Origin: Candidatus Woesearchaeota archaeon
GTDB taxonomy: Archaea; Nanobdellota; Nanobdellia; Woesearchaeales; JACPBV01
Assembly: GCA_019323195.1 (NCBI GenBank)
Contig: JAHWHQ010000062.1
Location: 1 to 47,226, forward strand
Direction of reading: 5' to 3'
DNA: 47,226 bases
A program made the position numbers and the translations under genes. Each line of letters starts with the position of its first letter. The stretch's first letter is position 1. The notes beneath the pieces are model-generated. The model saw only the letters and a list, made by a program, of their open reading frames with translations, did no database searches and was not told the DNA's origin. This document shows, piece by piece, positions 16,602 to 26,482 of this stretch.

Positions 16602-17546
16602 ATGAAAGAAAAAACAGCATTAGTGACAGGCGGTGCAGGATTCATTGGATCGCACTTGGTTGAGGCTCTTGTTGAAAAAGGTTATAATGTAAGGGTCCTT
16701 GACAGCCTTATAAAAGGGAAGCTGAGCAGTATCCAGCACCTTATTGATTCTGGAAAGGCTGAATTTCTTGAAGGGGACATCAGAAACAGGGACAGCGTAG
16801 ATAAGGCGATGAAAGGTGTGGGCTATGTGTTCCATACTGCAGGAATACATATAAAGAAAAGCTGTGAATCCCCTGAAGATGCGATAGAGGTAAATGTAAA
16901 GGGCAGCTACAATGTATTCAAGTCTGCATTGGACCATAAGGTAATAAGGGTTGTCTTCAGTTCAAGCTCCAGTGTTTACGGTGACCCGAAAAAACTTCCT
17001 ATGTCTGAGGATAGTGAGATGAACATCATGGAGCCCTACGGAGCCAGCAAGCTTATGTCTGAGAATCTTCTCAGGTTCCTTGGAAATGAGGGCCTGAAGT
17101 ATAATATCCTCCGCTATTTTAACGTATACGGCTCAAGGCAGGCTGTCCATGCGTATTACACTACCGTAGTTATCCATTTCATCAAACGGATAATAAACAA
17201 CAAATCCCCTGTAATAGACGGAAAAGGAAGCCAGTCCATGGACTTTACCCATGTCAGCGATGTTGTAAAGGGGAATATCCTTGCTGCTGAAAGTGATGTT
17301 GAGAATGAGGTTTTTAACATCGGGACAGGAAAAAGCACATCTGTTGCAGAACTGGCGGGTATCATCATAGAAGCCCTTGGAAAAGACCTTAAGCCGATTT
17401 TCAGGGAAAGGGAAGTTCTGGTCACAAAAAGGCTTGCCGATACAAAAAAATCCGAAGAAATGCTTGGCTTTAGGTCATCAGTAGATGTCAAAGAAGGCAT
17501 GTCCCTTGTCGCAAAGGAGATTGCCAGGCATCCGGAGCTGTATTAA
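16602..17546 (+). CDS. NAD-dependent nucleotide-sugar epimerase/dehydratase
   Basis: A 314-residue extended SDR: GGAGFIGSH at residues 9-17, SSSSSVYG near residue 120, catalytic YGASK near residue 145, and RYFNVYGSRQ near residue 168. The SSSSVYG active-site strand is of epimerase type (dehydratases normally carry TDEVYG), so 4-epimerisation of a UDP-sugar is the first guess, with 4,6-dehydration as a less likely alternative needed for legionaminic or pseudaminic acid synthesis. It is adjacent to the DegT aminotransferase. Confidence 0.87.
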   Translation: MKEKTALVTGGAGFIGSHLVEALVEKGYNVRVLDSLIKGKLSSIQHLIDSGKAEFLEGDIRNRDSVDKAMKGVGYVFHTAGIHIKKSCESPEDAIEVNVKGSYNVFKSALDHKVIRVVFSSSSSVYGDPKKLPMSEDSEMNIMEPYGASKLMSENLLRFLGNEGLKYNILRYFNVYGSRQAVHAYYTTVVIHFIKRIINNKSPVIDGKGSQSMDFTHVSDVVKGNILAAESDVENEVFNIGTGKSTSVAELAGIIIEALGKDLKPIFREREVLVTKRLADTKKSEEMLGFRSSVDVKEGMSLVAKEIARHPELY

Positions 17547-17547
17547 G

Positions 17548-18702
17548 ATGGAAAAAGGCTTTATACCCCTTGCAAAACCTATGATAGGGGAAGAGGAAAC
17601 AAGCGAAGTCTCTAAGGTTCTTAGGTCCGGTTGGCTCACTACAGGTCCGAAAGTAAGGGAATTTGAAGAAGGTATGCAGAGCTATATTGGCTGCAGGAAA
17701 GCTGTCGGGTTGACCTCCTGCACCGGAGGCCTGCATATATCCCTTGCAGCGCTTGGCATTGGTGCTGGAGACGAGGTCATTGTCCCTGCATACACCTTTG
17801 CAGCAACCTCGCATGTTGTTGAATGGCTTGGGGCAAAGCCGGTTCTTGTTGACGTTGAAAAAGACACCTTCAACATCGATCCGGAGTGCATCAAGAAAGC
17901 TATTGGCCCGAAAACAAGGGCAGTCATCCCTGTCCATTTCGCCGGTCACGCATGCGATATGGATAATATCATGGATATTGCAGAGAAAAACGGCCTTTTT
18001 GTCGTAGAAGATGCTGCGCATGCGATAGGCACTGAATACAAGGGAAAAAAGATAGGAAACTTCGGGAATGCAACAGCATTCAGCTTCTATGTCACAAAAA
18101 CCATAACCACTGGAGAGGGCGGCATGGTCGTAACAAACGATATAGAACTTGGGGAAAAGCTGAAAAGATATTCATATTTTGGCATTGACAAGGACGCGTT
18201 CAGCAGGTATTCTGAAAAAGGGAATTGGTACTATGAGATTGCTGGAAGGGGGTATAAGTACAATATGGACAATATACAGGGTGCTCTCGGAGTTGAGCAG
18301 CTCAAAAAACTGGAATATTTCATAGGTAAGAGAAGAAAGATCGCATCATTATACAATGGTCTGTTTAAAGAAATCCCTGAGATTATAACCCCTGCAGAAA
18401 AAGAGTATACAAGACATCCCTACCACCTCTACCCTGTCTTGATTGACAGCGAAAAGACAGATATAACCCGGGATGAGTTCATAAATAGGCTAAAGGAATC
18501 CCGCATTGGCACGAGTGTTCATTTCATACCTTTGCATCTCCACTCATATTACAGGGAAAAATACGGGTATAAAAAAGGGGATTTTCCTGTTGCTGAATCT
18601 ATTTTTGAAAGGGAGGTTTCGCTGCCCATGTATCCAGCAATGACAGAAGAAGATGCAAATTATGTTGTAAGAACGATAAATGGGATTTTGAAAATAAAAT
18701 AA
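17548..18702 (+). CDS. DegT/DnrJ/EryC1/StrS sugar aminotransferase
   Basis: A 384-residue PLP-dependent aminotransferase acting on keto-sugar nucleotides. Lys184 in FSFYVTKTITTGEGG is the Schiff-base lysine; VVEDAAHAIG (about residue 154) contains the PLP-contacting Asp. An upstream open stretch of 21 codons overlaps the epimerase gene; ATG 17548 is preferred because GGAG (17534-17537) precedes it and PLAKPMIGEEE is the usual beginning. In nonulosonic-acid pathways this class (PseC/LegC) adds the 4-amino group. The downstream synthase fusion supports that role. Confidence 0.92.
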   Translation: MEKGFIPLAKPMIGEEETSEVSKVLRSGWLTTGPKVREFEEGMQSYIGCRKAVGLTSCTGGLHISLAALGIGAGDEVIVPAYTFAATSHVVEWLGAKPVLVDVEKDTFNIDPECIKKAIGPKTRAVIPVHFAGHACDMDNIMDIAEKNGLFVVEDAAHAIGTEYKGKKIGNFGNATAFSFYVTKTITTGEGGMVVTNDIELGEKLKRYSYFGIDKDAFSRYSEKGNWYYEIAGRGYKYNMDNIQGALGVEQLKKLEYFIGKRRKIASLYNGLFKEIPEIITPAEKEYTRHPYHLYPVLIDSEKTDITRDEFINRLKESRIGTSVHFIPLHLHSYYREKYGYKKGDFPVAESIFEREVSLPMYPAMTEEDANYVVRTINGILKIK

Positions 18703-18727
18703 ATTTCTTGATGGTATCTGGTGCCTC

Positions 18728-21511
18728 ATGAATCAAAAAATAATTAAGATAAAGAACAGGCAGATTGGAGGCGGTTCCCCCTGTTTTATTATTGCAGAAG
18801 TGGGTATTAACCACAATGGTTCTTTTAAAAACGCATTAAAGCTTATAGATGCAGCTAAAGAATCTGGCTGTGATGCTGTTAAGTTCCAGGTATTCAAAGC
18901 AGAAAATATGTACAGCAAAAAAGCAGGCAATATTGAATTTAATAAACTTGTGTATCCAATATACAATAGGGTAAAGGAATTTGAGCTTCCCCCTGAATGG
19001 GTTCCTGAATTAAAAGAGTATTGCAGAAAAAAAGATATCATCTTTTTTTCCAGCGTCTGTGATGAGGAATCTGCTGATTTCATGGATAAATATATCGATA
19101 TCTTCAAATTAACCTCCTATTCGATAACCCACCTCCCGCTTCAGGAACATATTGCTAAAAAAGGAAAAGCAGTAATCTTTTCAACTGGAGGAGCAAACTT
19201 GGATGAGGTTAAAAGAGCCTATAACAATATAAGTGGATACAATAAAAAAATTGCTATTCTGCAGTGTATCGCAAAATACCCTTGTCCGCTGGAATACGCT
19301 AACGTAAATGTCATAAAAAAGCTTCAGAGGACATTTCCTGAAGCCATTATAGGATATTCGGACCATACAGCCGATCCGGTAAAAGTACCTTCAGCAGCGA
19401 CTGCAGTAGGGGCTAAGATAATAGAAAAGCATATTACGTTGAACAAAAATATGCCTGGACCAGACCATAGTTTTGCGCTCGAGCCGCACGAGCTTAAAAA
19501 GATGGTCAATGCTATAAGGGCAACAGAAGAAAAAATAAGGGGCCGGAAGAGGATAAGAATTGATAGGATCCTTCTTGGCAAGGAAGAAAAGAAAACTGAG
19601 AAAATTGAGACGTATCTAAGAAATTTCGCATTTAGGGCAATTTTCGCAGGAAAAAATATCAAGAAAGGAGAAGAACTAACAAAAGAGAATATATGTATCT
19701 TAAGAAAGGGGAAATTCAAATACGGCCTGGAACCAGAATACTATGATAAAATAATAGGAAAAAAAGCCTTAAGGGATCTTGAAGAAGGAAAACCTATAAG
19801 GTTGGATGGCATTAAAAAAAATACTGTTGCCATAATCCAAGCCAGGCTGAATTCAGAAAGATTGAATAAAAAAGTCTTAATGGACATAGGCAATAAAAGC
19901 ATCCTCGAATTGATTATCCATAGATTAAAAAAATCGAAAAAAATTGATAATATCATAATTGCCACATCAACAAATAAAGAGAATGACAGGATAGCAAGCT
20001 TGGCTGAAAAATTAAAAATCGATTGTTTTAGGGGAAGTGAGGAAGATGTCCTTGAAAGAATATTCAACGCTGCAAAAAAATTTAAGGCGGATATTGTTGT
20101 AAGGATAACGGCTGATGAGCCCCTTATAGATCCCAAAATAGTTGACAGGGCTATTTCAGGGCATATTGAAAAAAAGTCTGAATATACAAGCACAACAATC
20201 AAAAGAACGTTCCCTAAGGGTGTTGATGTTGAAGTTCTGAATTTCAATTGCTTGAAAAAGCTGAATTCTATTGTAAAAACTAAGTATGGAAGGGAGCATG
20301 TGACAAGTTATATCCACAACAACAAAGGCAAATTTAGGATAAATAGTTTGGAAACAAAGAAATTAAAAAGGAGGTATATCTTGACAGTAGATGAAATACA
20401 TGATTTAAAATTTATAAAAGAGCTTTTTGACCATTTTCGTTCGGATGATTTCTATACAGAAGAGATAATAAAATTTTTAGACCGAAGAATTTCGATAAGG
20501 GTTGACGGAAGCAATAAAGGGGGTTTAGGCCATGTTTATAGGTGTCTGGCACTGGCAAAGGAGTTAAGAAAAGAAGGTTTTGATATACAGTTTATAATGC
20601 AGGATCTTGATGATGTTCCTGAAAAAATAAAAGAAGAGGGCTTTGACGTTGTGAAGATCAAAAAAGGATTAAACGAAAGGGAAAGGGAAGAAGAGTTTAT
20701 TGAAATTTTAAGAATAAAAAGAACAAGATTGGTTATAATTGATTTGTTGAAAATTGATTATGACTTCTCAGATAAAATAAAAGAGTTGGGCATAAAAATT
20801 GTAAGCCTCGATATTCTAGGGAAGATGAGGCTGAACCCTGACGTTATAATCAACAGAAGCATTATCGAAGAGAGGCATAAGAATTATAATTTTAATCTTT
20901 GCACAAAATTCTACCTCGGACCCAGATACGAGATATTGGATGGGGATTTCGGGAATGCGCATAGGATAAAAAGAAAAATTCATAAAAAGGTTAGAAATGT
21001 CTTGTTAACTCTGGGAGGCAGCGACCCTAAAAACCTGTCTCCAAGGGTGATTGAAGCATTAGATAATCCGGGCTTAAATATCAATGTCATCATAGGTCCG
21101 GCATATAAAAACACTAAACAAATCGAGGATATGCTGGAAAAGTCAAAAGGCAGTTTCAAAGTTTTTTACAATATAAAAAATATGGCCCGATTTATGTTAG
21201 GGTCAGATATTGCAATCACAGCAGGAGGCAAGACACTCTATGAACTCGCAGCCACAGGAACGCCAGCTTTAATCTGTTGCGAGGTTCCTCACCAGGTTGA
21301 GAATGCTGGCGCTTTTGAAAAAAGAGGTTCTGTGATAAACCTGGGGCTTTATCCCAGCAGAAAAAAAATCAGGGAGATGTTTGTACAATTATCAAAAAAT
21401 CATAGGAAAAGAGCATTAATGTCCAAAGCAGGAAAAAAGATTGTCGATGGGATGGGGTTAAAAAGGGTGGCTGATATAATAAAGGAGGAGATGCTTCAAA
21501 TGAAATTATAA
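18728..21511 (+). CDS. Trifunctional nonulosonic-acid protein: NeuB-like synthase + SpsF-like cytidylyltransferase + SpsG/PseG-like hydrolase
   Basis: A 927-residue fusion. Residues 1-285 are a NeuB-type PEP-condensing synthase (IIAEVGINHNGSFKNA, DAVKFQVFK, GYSDHT, EKHITL), followed by its SAF/antifreeze-like domain (about 300-362). Residues 367-585 are an SpsF-like nucleotidyltransferase (AIIQARLNSERL, VRITADEPLIDP). Residues 588-927 are an SpsG/PseG-like GT-B-fold UDP-sugar hydrolase (RVDGSNKGGLGHVYRC, TLGGSDPKN, ITAGGKTLYELAATGTP). The three steps are removal of UDP, condensation with PEP and CMP activation. They are usually separate genes (SpsE, SpsF, SpsG). All motifs look intact, so the fusion is probably active. 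Product: CMP-legionaminic/pseudaminic-like acid. Confidence 0.92.
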   Translation: MNQKIIKIKNRQIGGGSPCFIIAEVGINHNGSFKNALKLIDAAKESGCDAVKFQVFKAENMYSKKAGNIEFNKLVYPIYNRVKEFELPPEWVPELKEYCRKKDIIFFSSVCDEESADFMDKYIDIFKLTSYSITHLPLQEHIAKKGKAVIFSTGGANLDEVKRAYNNISGYNKKIAILQCIAKYPCPLEYANVNVIKKLQRTFPEAIIGYSDHTADPVKVPSAATAVGAKIIEKHITLNKNMPGPDHSFALEPHELKKMVNAIRATEEKIRGRKRIRIDRILLGKEEKKTEKIETYLRNFAFRAIFAGKNIKKGEELTKENICILRKGKFKYGLEPEYYDKIIGKKALRDLEEGKPIRLDGIKKNTVAIIQARLNSERLNKKVLMDIGNKSILELIIHRLKKSKKIDNIIIATSTNKENDRIASLAEKLKIDCFRGSEEDVLERIFNAAKKFKADIVVRITADEPLIDPKIVDRAISGHIEKKSEYTSTTIKRTFPKGVDVEVLNFNCLKKLNSIVKTKYGREHVTSYIHNNKGKFRINSLETKKLKRRYILTVDEIHDLKFIKELFDHFRSDDFYTEEIIKFLDRRISIRVDGSNKGGLGHVYRCLALAKELRKEGFDIQFIMQDLDDVPEKIKEEGFDVVKIKKGLNEREREEEFIEILRIKRTRLVIIDLLKIDYDFSDKIKELGIKIVSLDILGKMRLNPDVIINRSIIEERHKNYNFNLCTKFYLGPRYEILDGDFGNAHRIKRKIHKKVRNVLLTLGGSDPKNLSPRVIEALDNPGLNINVIIGPAYKNTKQIEDMLEKSKGSFKVFYNIKNMARFMLGSDIAITAGGKTLYELAATGTPALICCEVPHQVENAGAFEKRGSVINLGLYPSRKKIREMFVQLSKNHRKRALMSKAGKKIVDGMGLKRVADIIKEEMLQMKL

Positions 21512-21606
21512 GTTTGAGATGGCGCCTTGAATATCGGCAATTGATTATCAGATCTGGGATTAAAAGATGTGCGCTATCAAAGTATGTAATTGTTGAGGAT
21601 GATTTT

Positions 21607-22575
21607 ATGAATAATATAAGTAAGGCAGGTAAAGGGGACATTGAAACGCTGGCCCATTTCGCATCAGAAAATGGTTATAGTGAATTCAGTTATTTTAATT
21701 ATGATAAAAAAATATTTTTTAAAAATAAAGTTAGGGAATTCACCAGTGGAGTTGGTAAAAGCATCTTCTATCTGACAAAAAAAAAAGATATATGCGGGGT
21801 GGTTTTTTTGGAAGATCTTCCTTTTGATAGTGAGCTTTTTAACACAAAGGCAGTAAATATAAATGACATAATCCTAAGCAGGAAAGCTGATAGGTTCCTC
21901 CAAAATGAAATTTCTGGTTTGCTGCTTGATTTTGTGATGAAAATAAATGATAAGGCACATTTTATACAATGCAAATTGGATTCAAGAAATATAGAAGCTA
22001 TTTCAATATTGCCTAAGTATGGGTTTAAGATTGTCTCTCAGGATTTAAATTTCTTTATTGAAACTGAAAATTCTATAGAGATTAATCCTGATTACCATAA
22101 TCTGGCTGTTTGTCCATGTGATAAGGAAGATATAAAAGCCTTATATAAGATATCATTGGACGCTTTTACAACTACAAGATTCCATAATGATCTTAATATT
22201 CCCAACGAAAAAGCAGATGAGCTGCAGGCGCTATGGATCAGGAACTGCTATTCTCAAAATCTTGCCGATACAATAATTGTTTTAAAAAAAGGGAAAGATA
22301 TTTGCGGATACGTTGCCTGTAAAGTCCTGGATGATATAATTTTGCCCTCTAATCAGAAAATAGGAAGAATAATTCTTATTGCAGTTGATAAGAAATATCA
22401 AAGAAAAGGAATAGGCTCGGTCCTTATTCAAGAGAGCCTTAAATGGTTCAAACAGCGGTGTAGTTTTATGGTAGTAGGAACACAAATAATAAACCTGCCT
22501 GCAATCAGCTTATACCAAAAGAACGGATGCAGGCTATTTGGTTCAAAGGTCTCGTTCCATTTTTGGAGGCGATAA
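21607..22575 (+). CDS. GNAT-family N-acetyltransferase
   Basis: A 322-residue protein. The C-terminal domain is a clear GNAT fold with the acetyl-CoA loop KKYQRKGIGSVLI near residue 266 and the closing SLYQKNGC. The N-terminal half is a divergent GNAT-like domain, giving the double-domain design of WecD/RffC-like sugar acyltransferases. ATG 21607 is chosen over an upstream in-frame ATG (21514) because GAGG (21595-21598) lies eight bases before it. It stands directly after the nonulosonic-acid fusion, so N-acetylation of the 4-amino sugar nucleotide (PseH/LegH role) is inferred. Confidence 0.82.
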   Translation: MNNISKAGKGDIETLAHFASENGYSEFSYFNYDKKIFFKNKVREFTSGVGKSIFYLTKKKDICGVVFLEDLPFDSELFNTKAVNINDIILSRKADRFLQNEISGLLLDFVMKINDKAHFIQCKLDSRNIEAISILPKYGFKIVSQDLNFFIETENSIEINPDYHNLAVCPCDKEDIKALYKISLDAFTTTRFHNDLNIPNEKADELQALWIRNCYSQNLADTIIVLKKGKDICGYVACKVLDDIILPSNQKIGRIILIAVDKKYQRKGIGSVLIQESLKWFKQRCSFMVVGTQIINLPAISLYQKNGCRLFGSKVSFHFWRR

Positions 22576-22612
22576 AGAAAGTGTATTGGGGTTATTTCTC
22601 CCCATTAAAGAA

Positions 22613-22622
22613 AGTTTTATAA
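22613..22622 (+). promoter_or_regulatory. Possible internal promoter
   Basis: AGTTTTATAA lies about 28 bases before the ATG at 22647, preceded by a short TGGGG/CCCCA hairpin (22587-22604). It could restart transcription within the long operon. Confidence 0.35.
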
Positions 22623-22646
22623 CATAACAAAAGATACGGGGTTAAT

Positions 22647-23807
22647 ATGCAACTTAAATACTGCAAAAAATGCGTTATGCCAAACACTCGGCCGGGCCTT
22701 ACATTCAACAAGGAAGGCGTATGTTCTGGGTGTGAAGGTGCAAGAGAAAAAAAGGAAGTTATTAACTGGGAAGAAAGAAGAAGAGAACTGGAATCAATAC
22801 TGGACAAATTCAGGTCAAAAAACAGGAAAAATTATGACTGTATAGTCCCTGTAAGTGGTGGCAAGGACAGCATCTATCAGTTGCATATGGTCAAAAATGA
22901 ATTAAAGATGAATCCCATCTGCATAACATTCAGGACTGATGCCAGGACGAAATTGGGCGAACATAATATCCAGGCGCTAAGGGAGATGGGTGTTGACCAT
23001 ATTGATTTTACGCCAAATCCTGTTGCTTTTAGGAAGCTTAGGCTTAAAACCTTCAGGGAAGTGGGAGATTGCTCATTGCCAGATCATCTTTGTATATGGA
23101 GCATCATTCCAATTTTTGCAATCCGATTAGGGATTTCGGTTGTTTTCTGGGGTGAAAATTCAGATATGGAATATGGCGGGAATAGGAACCTGCGTTTCAT
23201 TGCCAATTTAAATAGGCGATGGTTAAGGAACCAGGATATTCTGAAGGGAAGAAGGATAGAGGATTGGTGTGATGATCAGATAAAGTTGGAGGATTTAAAG
23301 AGCTGTATCTATCCTTCAGAGGAAGAACTGAATAAAATCAGCTATACGCCTCTTTTTTTAGGATACTATATGCCTTGGGATGCAAAAAAAAACCTCGATG
23401 TGGCTAAAAAATACGGCTTTTCGGTACGAAAGAAAGGCCCTATAATGGGCCTTTACGACTATGCTGACCTTGACTGCATGTATATTGTCATTCATCATTA
23501 TTTCAAATGGCTCAAATTTGGATTCAATAGGGTTACAGATAATGCATGTAACGAGATAAGGAAGGGAAGAATGACTAGGGAAGAAGCAATAGGGCTGGTT
23601 AGGGAAAGAGACGGTATAAAGCCCCCAAAGGAATACATAGATCATTTCTGCAGGAGCGTTGGAATAACCTTGGATGAATTCTGGGCTACTGCGGAAAGAT
23701 TCAGGAACCCGAATATCTGGAAAAAGGACGAAAATAGCGAATGGTATATTGATGGCTGGATTGGCGGCAATAAAATTCCAGACAGGTTCCCGTTCGAGCC
23801 TTCTTAG
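22647..23807 (+). CDS. N-acetyl sugar amidotransferase (PseA/WbpG-like)
   Basis: A 386-residue PP-loop ATPase. The N-terminal CXXC elements (YCKKCVMPNTRPG and CSGCEG) are the zinc-knuckle signature of this family, and the pyrophosphatase loop is SGGKDS near residue 71. Such enzymes convert an N-acetyl group to an N-acetamidino group on nonulosonic or uronic-acid sugars, using ammonia from a partner glutaminase (HisH-like) that is not visible in this window. It fits an amidinated legionaminic/pseudaminic acid. Confidence 0.88.
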   Translation: MQLKYCKKCVMPNTRPGLTFNKEGVCSGCEGAREKKEVINWEERRRELESILDKFRSKNRKNYDCIVPVSGGKDSIYQLHMVKNELKMNPICITFRTDARTKLGEHNIQALREMGVDHIDFTPNPVAFRKLRLKTFREVGDCSLPDHLCIWSIIPIFAIRLGISVVFWGENSDMEYGGNRNLRFIANLNRRWLRNQDILKGRRIEDWCDDQIKLEDLKSCIYPSEEELNKISYTPLFLGYYMPWDAKKNLDVAKKYGFSVRKKGPIMGLYDYADLDCMYIVIHHYFKWLKFGFNRVTDNACNEIRKGRMTREEAIGLVRERDGIKPPKEYIDHFCRSVGITLDEFWATAERFRNPNIWKKDENSEWYIDGWIGGNKIPDRFPFEPS

Positions 23808-23828
23808 CCCTTTAATCTGGATATAAAA

Positions 23829-24653
23829 ATGGAAAAGAATAAGATTTTTTGCAGACTTTGTGGAAGTAACGACTGCAGATTAATCCTTGCAATAAATAAA
23901 AAACCTGAAAAAGAGACAGACTTCAAGATAAAAAACTACAGAAGACAAATTTTCTTCTGTAACAATTGCGGGGTTTATTTTAATTCCAGTAATTTTGATT
24001 CAAGCTCCATCTACAGCGGATATTATAATGATGCTACCTATCAGAATAGGATTCTTGAGAGATACAATAAGATAATGGGTCTGCCTTATGATAAATCGGA
24101 TAATAAGGGGCGCGTAAGTAGGATAGTAGGCTTTCTGAAGAACAAATCCTTGGATCCAAGGGGGATTTCTGCTTTGGACGTAGGAAGCGGTTTATGCGTT
24201 TTCCTTGGTGAAATGAAAAAGCACGGATTCAAATGTTTTTGTATTGACCCTGATAAATCCTCAATCAGTCATGCTATAGAAAATGTGGGGGTAGATGGTG
24301 CATACTGCTGTAGCTTGAATGATTTTAAAACAGAGCATAAATTCGGCCTGATAACATTTAACAAGGTGCTGGAGCATGTTGAAGACCCTATTTCAATGCT
24401 AAAGAAGGCAAAAGATTATTTAACACCCGATGGATTTGTTTATATTGAACTCCCAGATGCTGAAACTGCTGTTAAGTTTGGTGGAGCATTAGAAAGAGAG
24501 GAATTTTATGTTGAGCATAATTTCATCTTAACAAGAAAGTCTTTTTCATTCATTCTTGAAAAATCAGGTTTTGATGGTGAAGTAAGGTCAATACATGAAC
24601 CCAGCGGGAAATACACTTTATTCTCTTTTGCGGCTGCATCAGATAAAAAGTAA
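23829..24653 (+). CDS. Zinc-finger class I methyltransferase
   Basis: A 274-residue protein: an N-terminal zinc-binding module (CRLCGSNDC near residue 8, FFCNNCGVYF near residue 44), then a SAM-binding domain with LDVGSGLCVFLGEM near residue 116 and FNKVLEHVEDP near residue 178. This two-part plan is typical of C- or O-methyltransferases in deoxysugar and glycan clusters. The stop is one base before the next start codon. Confidence 0.82.
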   Translation: MEKNKIFCRLCGSNDCRLILAINKKPEKETDFKIKNYRRQIFFCNNCGVYFNSSNFDSSSIYSGYYNDATYQNRILERYNKIMGLPYDKSDNKGRVSRIVGFLKNKSLDPRGISALDVGSGLCVFLGEMKKHGFKCFCIDPDKSSISHAIENVGVDGAYCCSLNDFKTEHKFGLITFNKVLEHVEDPISMLKKAKDYLTPDGFVYIELPDAETAVKFGGALEREEFYVEHNFILTRKSFSFILEKSGFDGEVRSIHEPSGKYTLFSFAAASDKK

Positions 24654-24654
24654 A

Positions 24655-26475
24655 ATGGAAGAAATCAAAAAATTAATCTCAAGGCTGAAAAGCGAGGATA
24701 CCATCGGGTATATCCAGGCCTATAAAAAAATTAAAGAAAAAGTCAAAGCAGAAAAATCAGGATATAGATCCATGAAGATTGCAATATTATGCAGTTTTAC
24801 AATAGAAGGCATAAAAGAAACATTGTTTGTTAAATGTTGTGAAAGTGGAATCCACCCGGAGATATACCTTGGAAACTACAACCAATACTCTCAAGAAATA
24901 CTGGATAAGGGCTCTGAGTTCTATGCTTTCAGGCCCGATCTCGTAATCCTTTTTATAGACACGCGGGCCATTCTTGGAGATCTATATACAGAACCATACA
25001 GGTTGAATGAACAGGAGAGGAAGCAATGGGCGGGCTCCAGAACAAGGGAAATGGAATTACTTATAAGAAAGATAAAAGAAAGCCTGCCGGCTAAGATACT
25101 TATTCACAATTTTGAAGTCCCATTATACTCTCCTCTGGGAGTTCTTGAGAACAAAGAGGGCTTTGGTTTTATTGAATCAATAGAAAGCCTTAACATCAGT
25201 ATAAGAGACATCTTTAAAAATGATTCCCAGACATTTGTTTTGGACTATAATTCATTCTGCTCAAGAATAGGGAAGCAGAATATAATTGACTACAAGATGT
25301 ATTATTTGGGGGACATGAAAATAGGCTTCAAATACCTGCCGGAATTGTGTGAAGAATACATGGCATATATAAAACCGCTTATGTCCATGACTAAGAAATG
25401 TATAGTCTTAGACCTTGACAATACCTTGTGGGGGGGAATAATTGGAGAAGATGGCATAGAAGGGATAAAGCTTGGCCCTGCACCAGAAGGCAGGCCATTC
25501 CTTGAGTTTCAGAAATATCTTCTTTCATTGTTCGAAAGGGGGGTTATATTGGCAATAAACAGCAAGAATAACTATGATGATGCGATTGAGGTTTTAAGAA
25601 AACATCCCTACATGGTCCTAAGAGAAAAGCATTTTTCTGCAATGCAGATAAATTGGAGCGACAAGATATCCAACATGGAGGCCATTGCTCAAGAGCTTAA
25701 CATCGGCATAGACGCCCTGGTGTTCCTGGATGATGACCTTCTGAATAGGGAGATGGTAAGGAAAGCCCTGCCATCAGTTAAAGTTATTGATCTTCCTGAA
25801 GATTCCTCTTTATACCTAAAAACAATAATGGGGATAAATGACTTTAATACCCTTCAGATAACAAAAGAGGATAAGGAAAAAGGTAAAATCTACGCAGAAC
25901 AAAGAAAAAGAAAAGAGTTCGAGAGATCAGCAACGGACATAATAGAGTACCTAAAAGGCCTGGAAATGAGGGTAACTATAGAGAAAGCAAACAGATTTAA
26001 CATACCAAGAATCTCGCAGCTTACGCAGAAGACCAACCAGTTTAACATGACCACAAGAAGATATCTGGAAGAGGACATAAAAAATTTTTCTGATGACAGC
26101 AATTTCCTTGTATTGTCTATAGGGGTAAAGGACAAGTTTGGGGATAACGGCATTTCCGGAGCAGCAATCATAGAGAAAGAAGGTAAAGAGAAGGATGGTT
26201 GGAGGATTGACACCTTCCTGTTGAGCTGTAGGATAATAGGAAGAAAGGTGGAAGAGGCCCTGCTTGCCTATATTGCAGAAGAAGCCTTAAAGGGGAATGC
26301 CAAAAAACTTCTTGGAGAATTCATCCCTACAAAAAAGAATGCCCCTGCAAAAGATTTTTATAAGAACGCTGGTTTCAAACTGTTGAATAGGGGCAGTGAA
26401 AATGAAACCTGGCAATTGGATTTGGTCAAAGGCCATAATTACCCTGATTTCATAAAGGTCATAAAGGATAATTGA
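24655..26475 (+). CDS. FkbH-like HAD-IIIC phosphatase/acyl loader
   Basis: A 606-residue protein of the FkbH family. Residues about 1-240 are an SGNH-like N-terminal region; the HAD domain starts at VLDLDNTLWGG near residue 252 (nucleophile and general acid in DLD) and continues to LVFLDDDLLNREM near residue 360; the C-terminal part is a GNAT-like domain ending near FYKNAGF. Characterised FkbH proteins take 1,3-bisphosphoglycerate, remove phosphate and load a glyceryl unit on an acyl carrier protein. An ACP gene follows eight bases later, so glyceryl-ACP formation is the leading hypothesis. ATG 24655 is preferred over an in-frame ATG at 24595 inside the preceding gene. Confidence 0.9.
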   Translation: MEEIKKLISRLKSEDTIGYIQAYKKIKEKVKAEKSGYRSMKIAILCSFTIEGIKETLFVKCCESGIHPEIYLGNYNQYSQEILDKGSEFYAFRPDLVILFIDTRAILGDLYTEPYRLNEQERKQWAGSRTREMELLIRKIKESLPAKILIHNFEVPLYSPLGVLENKEGFGFIESIESLNISIRDIFKNDSQTFVLDYNSFCSRIGKQNIIDYKMYYLGDMKIGFKYLPELCEEYMAYIKPLMSMTKKCIVLDLDNTLWGGIIGEDGIEGIKLGPAPEGRPFLEFQKYLLSLFERGVILAINSKNNYDDAIEVLRKHPYMVLREKHFSAMQINWSDKISNMEAIAQELNIGIDALVFLDDDLLNREMVRKALPSVKVIDLPEDSSLYLKTIMGINDFNTLQITKEDKEKGKIYAEQRKRKEFERSATDIIEYLKGLEMRVTIEKANRFNIPRISQLTQKTNQFNMTTRRYLEEDIKNFSDDSNFLVLSIGVKDKFGDNGISGAAIIEKEGKEKDGWRIDTFLLSCRIIGRKVEEALLAYIAEEALKGNAKKLLGEFIPTKKNAPAKDFYKNAGFKLLNRGSENETWQLDLVKGHNYPDFIKVIKDN

Positions 26476-26482
26476 ATTTAAA

